Positions 18,725 through 21,919 of a stretch of 21,919 bases of DNA are shown in pieces. A program made the translations under genes and the position numbers. The first letter of the stretch is position 1, and every line of letters begins with the position of its first letter. Under the pieces are notes generated by a model that saw nothing but the letters and a program-made list of their open reading frames with translations, did not search any database and was not told where the DNA came from. Source of the stretch: Stephanodiscus triporus (taxonomy: Eukaryota > Bacillariophyta > Thalassiosirophyceae > Thalassiosirales > Thalassiosiraceae); contig JALLAZ010000374.1 of the NCBI GenBank assembly GCA_036939755.1, forward strand, positions 1-21,919, written 5' to 3'.

Positions 18725-18987
18725 GATCGTGAAGGGGGGGCGGCAAACTCTCGTCAGTGGTTGAGTTATTCCGTGTCGACGACGGCTATCGATGGGGGGA
18801 CGGGAGATGACGGCGATGTGCTTGGGGAGAATAATTTAATTCTCCTCTCGTCAGGGGGTGGAAGCGGCGCCGTGCGAGGGGATTGTCGATAGGGCCCTTT
18901 ACTAATGATGCGTGAAGGGGGGGCGGCAAACCCTCGCGCAGTTGTGGAGTTATTCCGCGTCGACGGAGGCTATCGATGGGGGGTCGG
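18724..18987. repeat. Subterminal direct repeat pair at the right end
   Basis: A unit of about 75-80 bp occurs at about 18724-18803 and again at about 18906-18987. It opens CGTGAAGGGGGGGCGGCAAA and ends near CTATCGATGGGGGG. The distal copy overlaps the inner right TIR; the proximal copy lies immediately upstream of the transposase ATG, in its expected promoter/5' UTR. A small perfect hairpin GGAGAAT-AATTTA-ATTCTCC lies between them. Confidence 0.85.
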
Positions 18988-19132
18988 AGTATTTTTAGTA
19001 CGTTGTTGAGACTCCCACATCCCCTTTCTACTAGGCAAAGCTAGCGTTGTTGCGAAGTAGGCTAGCAACTGGGCAGCAACTCGGCAGGAAGTAGGCTAGC
19101 AAAAAAATTCTCAATTATTACCCAACTCGTAG
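18939..19132 (-). repeat. Right terminal inverted repeat
   Basis: The reverse complement of the left end. The outer 102 bp (19031-19132) match with one mismatch. A 31-base block (near 19000-19030) replaces 7 bases of the left end, so this end is 24 bp longer. It carries the mirrored 15-bp repeats GAAGTAGGCTAGCAA at 19054-19068 and 19088-19102. Confidence 0.93.
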
Positions 19133-19331
19133 TACTTGTTGGTGCTACCATTTGGCTTTACCACAATACATATCTACCTAGGTATCTCCGCCCAATAATG
19201 GTCCGATCCAGATAATTAAACATGGAAAAGTGTTCGCTGATGATGTGTTGGCAATGTGTTTCACTAAGAAATACTCTACATTAATTATTGTGGGAAAAAG
19301 CCTCTTCGGCTAAAAAAAAAAACACGCCCCC

Positions 19332-20101
19332 TCAAACACCAACGTCCATGTCGAATGAATGCCTTTCAACTGCCACCTTTGCCGCATACTTTTTGGCCTT
19401 AAGCCCTGCCCGAAACTCCGATCGATCCGATTTCTCCACCTTAACCTTGGACCACTGCTCCGCTGTTGGCCGATACCCCATCGAAATGGGCAGATAAACT
19501 ATGTCCTCTGTGTCGTCGCGATTGGAACGGCCCGCTACTCCATCCACTAATGTCGCCACAACTCTTGTCGCTCTTACCTCTCCAAGGTTCATCATGTACT
19601 CGAAATGTGCCTTCAGCGGCACCAAACGTGCATCATTACGCCTGATGGCATTGTGCGCCACCTTGCCTTTGCCCTTGTGCTGCGGCAGAACGAATCCAAC
19701 CTGACTAGCTTGTCAGATTCATCGCATCCTGGTGTCCCCGATGCCCATCACCAGCTGAATGCCGCTTTGGCATAATTCATGACTTTGGAGTGATTTCTTC
19801 ACGGAGAGATTGGTGTTCGAACTGCCGTCGAACGGCAATTGGACAAAGTTAGCCTTCTCTATCCCCAGACGCACGTACTGATACCATTCCATCACCACCA
19901 AATCTTGTTCGAACTTCGACTTCCACTCGAACCAGACCAAGTAATTCGCCACTGCTTGCAGGACATTTTCGTCATCAAGGATAGAGAGGCAGTCGCACCC
20001 GTATTTACGCACTCCATCGCCGTCTCTGACCCTTCAAGATGAGAAGTGAAATAATTAATTAAATCATCATCAGCCATGGACAACTTACTTGCTCGTGTCA
20101 A
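19332..20101 (-). pseudogene. Fragmented gene of unknown family (three frames)
   Basis: Three consecutive minus-strand frames look protein-like but do not join. The first (from 20101) has MADDDLINYFTSHLEGSETA. The second (to 19719) has CLSILDDENVLQAVANYLVW, EWYQYVRLGIEKANFVQLPF and ends in TGA. The third (to 19332) has VGFVLPQHKGKGKVAHNAIR, APLKAHFEY-like sequence (VPLKAHFEYMMNLGEVRATR), VVATLVDGVAGRSNRDD and YLPISMGYRP, ending in TGA. The composition is far from random, with sensible hydrophobic/charged alternation. Introns could bridge some gaps (a GTAAGT occurs just before MADDD and a CAG before VGFVL), so a spliced gene is possible, but the frame change near 20010 has no plausible splice pair. 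I do not recognise the family; a repeat-derived or expanded diatom gene is likely. Confidence 0.5.
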
Positions 20102-20639
20102 CGATCATGATTTTGTCATGTTCTTATAGGTTTGTCACCCCTGACTCGCCGGCACTTCGAAGCCCTCCCTACTAGGGGGTCCAGTGGGTCCTCTCCCGCC
20201 AAATAATTTTGGTATGGCGGGAACACACTAAAAATTGAACAAAGAAGTTCTTTTGCTCCCCCCCAAAAAAGTGACCGGCAACGGACTGACGGGGGGGAGC
20301 GATTTTGTCTATGACCTTTTCCCCCTCCCTATCCCCCCCCCCCCCTTATCAAACAATATCATTGCCTTGACAAGGGAATCAGTAATTTTTCTCAGCACTA
20401 CGGCATAAGGCATGCGGGGTGCGATGCCGTAGCATCGGCAAAATTTGGAATTAATGCTGCCCCCGTGGTGTTTGTGAGTGACGAAAATGCTGAAGGACCA
20501 CCACGCTAAAATGACGACGATGATAAAATCATCGTGCTCACTCCACCCGCCCTTCAAAATATAACAATCAACCGACAATGATGACCCGATAGGATAGTGG
20601 TGGGGTATGGTACTGTGCGAGGGAGGTGAGAAGTGAAGG
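20102..20639. other. Spacer without a supported gene
   Basis: Nothing gene-like is seen. It contains two E2F-like cores facing each other (TCCCGCCAAA near 20196-20206 and GGCGGGAA near 20216-20223), a run of 13 C (20333-20345) and several short G/C homopolymers. Confidence 0.45.
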
Positions 20640-21190
20640 GCAAGATGGCAGGGGGGGGAGGAGTGACGTCGCTGCCATCGCACAGAACGACGAGCGCCGC
20701 CGTTGTCTTTAAACAACAATCAACCTTACAAATGATGATGGTGGAGGCGGTGGTGGCAGTATTGTCACGCGGGCGGCAGATGGCCAACAATACTGGGCGG
20801 GGAAAGGAGGGGGTCGCTCACTGCCGTTACCGCCATCACCGCTGTCATCGCTGTTGCAGTCACCGCTGCCGCCGTTATCGTTGTTGTCACCGCACAACGG
20901 ACGATGGACAATGCCGCGGGCAATTGACGACAACAACAACAACGGAATCAAACAGTGTATGGGAGAGGGAGGGGGATGGCGGTGGCGGCGATGGATGATG
21001 ATGACAAGACAATGACAATAACAACAAAAACAACAATCATACAGTGGATGGGAGAGAGAGGGAGGAGGGTGGCGGCGATGAACATCAGACAACAACAGCA
21101 ACATACGACGTGGTTGGCGGACGGGGTGGGCGGGTGGCGGATGGTGCTGCAAGAGTGGTTGGGATGGCATCAACGGCGACGGCAATGTAG
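20640..21190. repeat. Cryptic simple-sequence region (GGN/GTT/CAA triplet-like)
   Basis: The stretch is dominated by GGTGG/GGCGG, CCGCTGTCA-like, CAACAACAA and GGGAGAGGGAGG words. A diverged repeat of about 90-100 bp is visible: CAACAACAAC...CAGTGTATGGGAGAGGGAGG...GGCGGCGATG near 20930-20993 and AACAACAATC...CAGTGGATGGGAGAGAGAGG...GGCGGCGATG near 21025-21080. ORFs in it on both strands are low-complexity and not credible genes. Confidence 0.7.
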
Positions 21191-21919
21191 TTGATAGGTT
21201 TAAATGTTAATAAGCCCCCCTGTTGAATTCCTACGTAGGATGTACCAATTCCCTACGTACATTTTTTCCCTGCCATTTCGCTGTTACCCCCCAGACCATG
21301 GTGTCCGCCATTCTGTAGCAGCAACGGCCCACGTCAATGTGAAACCATGCTCCAATACTTTAGGGGCGTCTTCCTCAAGTGCATGGGAACAATTCCCATG
21401 ATTTTAATGTCTCACCTGCGGGCAGTTTATATATGGCAATGCATACTAACAGCGGGGTAATTTTTTGCTAGCTTGTGCTAAAAATACTGTGGTAGCACCA
21501 ATGGCTAACTTTGAGATGAAAACATATCCCACTCAATTGGCATCTTCTCCATGCATATGAGAACTTCTAAAATGCTTTTCATGCTCTATATGCATTAGGC
21601 TAGGAAGTTACAAGGTGCAATAAGAGCATGTAAGAACACTAGATAAACAGGGTGTTTTGTTAGGGGGGTCCACCACCCCTGTAATAGCCCCGATGACCCA
21701 CTTGGTGTCATATTCTGGTCCCAAAACTTTGCATCCTTCTTCCAAACATACATACAAGCAATTTGACATACTTAAAATGATCCATATGCATGTGCTCTGG
21801 CTCTTTAAAAATGGGCTCAAATTAGCATGTAATATGGGCCATTTTGTTAGCGTGAAACACTTCCATGTTTGGGGCACCCAACGGGTGGGTTCTGGTCAAT
21901 TTTTTCCAACAAAACTTTC
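21191..21919. other. Right-end spacer without a supported gene
   Basis: No convincing coding frame; the 89-codon minus frame at 21608-21877 has no recognisable motif. Minor structure: a 12-bp palindrome TCCTACGTAGGA (21229-21240) followed by a related TTCCCTACGTAC, and a GTGCTA...TAGCAC inverted repeat near 21475-21500. Confidence 0.45.

Larger units (their letters stand above)
15411..19132. mobile_element. Complete two-gene IS630/Tc1/mariner-superfamily DNA transposon, 3,722 bp
   Basis: The element begins CTACGAGTTGGGTAATAATT and ends with its reverse complement, flanked by TA. The outer 102 bp at each end differ at one base, and inner TIR blocks extend the repeats to about 170 and 194 bp. 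Inside are two intact convergent ORFs: a Cys-rich protein (15750-17537, +) and a DDE transposase (17597-18724, -), separated by 59 AT-rich bases that must hold both poly(A) regions. Intact frames and near-identical ends indicate a recent, possibly still active, insertion. At 3.7 kb with long TIRs and a second gene it is larger than classic 1.3-2.4 kb Tc1/mariner elements. I cannot assign a named family. Confidence 0.93.

Noticed and set aside
20709..21185. Minus-strand frame of 158 codons
   Set aside because: Low-complexity Pro/His/Asn/Gly reading of simple-sequence DNA; no motif.
1..21919. tRNA, rRNA and CRISPR arrays
   Set aside because: I saw no tRNA-like T-loop/anticodon arrangement in the gaps, no rRNA-like stretches, and no regular repeat-spacer pattern; the only regular repeats are the transposon ends, a coding minisatellite and microsatellites.

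Overview
The window looks like nuclear DNA of a diatom, most likely a centric (Thalassiosirales-type) one. Three things point there. (1) Two metabolic genes, a polynucleotide phosphorylase and an acetylornithine aminotransferase, begin with a signal peptide ending in an Ala-Phe 'ASAFAP-like' site (IDA|FVN and ADA|FAV), the bipartite targeting signal of diatom complex plastids. (2) Genes carry short GT-AG introns (67-214 bp). (3) One gene looks like the axonemal protein CFAP77, expected in a lineage that still makes flagellated sperm. The species call is inference.

Layout. 1-1490 (-): the 5' part of a membrane protein with a Cys-containing module that starts to repeat at the window edge. 1491-3800: mostly intergenic, with two doubtful small ORFs and an orphan TATA box. 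3805-6802 (-): plastid-type PNPase, two exons. 7084-8056 (+): a decayed BTB/POZ-type pseudogene. 8282-9397 (-): a spartin/senescence-domain protein. 10146-12240 (+): a haem peroxidase in four exons with a Pro/Thr repeat tail. 12467-13179 (+): CFAP77-like gene, two exons. 13324-15007 (-): plastid-type acetylornithine aminotransferase, two exons.

The most distinctive object is a complete 3,722-bp DNA transposon at 15411-19132, flanked by a TA duplication. It has long, nearly identical terminal inverted repeats and two intact, convergent ORFs: a Cys-rich 595-aa protein of unknown function (+) and a 375-aa IS630/Tc1/mariner-superfamily DDE transposase (-). It sits about 400 bp upstream of the aminotransferase start codon. 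Beyond it, 19332-20101 (-) holds fragments of a broken gene, and 20100-21919 is gene-free, partly made of cryptic GGN/CAA simple sequence.

The host genes do not form a pathway. Two of them act in the plastid (RNA processing/decay and arginine/ornithine synthesis) and the others are unrelated. Splice sites were assigned by eye from GT-AG signals, frame continuity and family-like protein sequence across the junctions; no alignment or search was run.
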